Source: Bacillus sp. FJAT-49736 (GTDB lineage Bacteria > Bacillota > Bacilli > Bacillales > Bacillaceae_C). Taken from it: a DNA stretch of 64,000 nucleotides. Positions 63,984 through 64,000 of the stretch are shown piece by piece. How positions within the stretch are numbered: the first letter of the stretch is position 1; the number at the start of each line of letters is the position of its first letter. The notes beneath the pieces were generated by a model, which was given only the letters and a program-made list of their open reading frames with translations, was not told the origin of the DNA and made no database searches. Location of the stretch: contig NZ_JAGYPI010000001.1 in NCBI RefSeq assembly GCF_018343615.1, forward strand, positions 620,001 to 684,000, in the 5' to 3' direction. The translations under genes and the position numbers were made by a program.

Positions 63984-64000
63984 ATGAAACAATGGCTGAA
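63984..64000 (+). CDS. ctaC: Start of ctaC (cytochrome c oxidase subunit II), truncated by window
   Basis: Only the first codons (MKQWL) are visible. GAGGGG and AAAAGG lie upstream. Assignment rests on the conserved ctaB-ctaC order; the coding sequence itself is too short to identify. Confidence 0.45.

Overview
The window is a low-GC Gram-positive chromosome segment from the Bacillaceae, related to but distinct from Bacillus subtilis. Three things show this. Shine-Dalgarno sites are strong and purine-rich, and TTG/GTG starts are common. Genes are followed by hairpin-plus-T-run terminators. Gene order follows the B. subtilis ykuL-ccpC-dapHL-ykuT-ykuU-ykuV, ktrC-rnjA-rpoY-ykyA-pdhABCD-SR1-speA and yktABC-ylaF-typA-ylaHIJKLN-ftsW-pycA-ctaA-ctaB blocks. 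No rRNA, tRNA, CRISPR array or prophage was seen. Gene symbols are assigned from remembered B. subtilis proteins and synteny, not from a search.

Layout. 1-3.4 kb: end of cbpB (c-di-AMP receptor), ccpC with a CcpC-type operator, and dapH/dapL (acetylated lysine/DAP branch). 3.4-4.0 kb: a 34-bp hairpin repeat array and the remnant of a small dyad element. 4.0-16.25 kb: an eight-gene operon encoding a large secreted/membrane protein, an ABC-2 transporter, a coiled-coil membrane protein, a MoxR AAA+ ATPase, a DUF58 protein and two von Willebrand A membrane proteins. This is the strongest candidate for an uncharacterised system here. 16.3-17.3 kb: about 20 copies of a 52-bp hairpin repeat. 17.4-22.1 kb: accessory genes (ArsR-type regulator and divergent flavin protein, acetyltransferase, small XRE regulator coupled to a peptide deformylase, a stand-alone MraY paralogue, a small membrane protein). 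22.2-24.5 kb: ykuT, ykuU, ykuV. 24.8-28.4 kb: a heterodimeric ABC exporter with one degenerate ATP site. 28.5-32.1 kb: liaIH-liaFSR envelope-stress locus without liaG. 32.1-34.4 kb: an XdhC-like protein and an orphan CydB-like protein. 34.5-37.1 kb: ktrC, rnjA, rpoY. 37.3 kb: a possible 26-residue basic peptide gene. 37.7-43.7 kb: ykyA and the pyruvate dehydrogenase operon. 44.1-44.4 kb: the dual-function RNA SR1 with its SR1P peptide and two CcpN-type operators. 44.4-45.9 kb: speA. 46.07-46.91 kb: five tandem copies of a MITE-like element of about 167 bp; a related 169-bp copy lies in the typA leader at 50.69 kb. 47-64 kb: conserved housekeeping genes up to the first codons of ctaC.

How the genes fit together. 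Central carbon control is dense: CcpC (TCA branch), PDH, pyruvate carboxylase, and SR1/SR1P under apparent CcpN and CcpA control. CbpB, KtrC and pyruvate carboxylase also form a c-di-AMP-linked set in relatives. Envelope functions are prominent: the MoxR/VWA operon, Lia, MscS, FtsW and the MraY paralogue. Short dyad-rich repeats of at least three unrelated kinds fill the longer intergenic spaces and mark where this genome departs from B. subtilis synteny.
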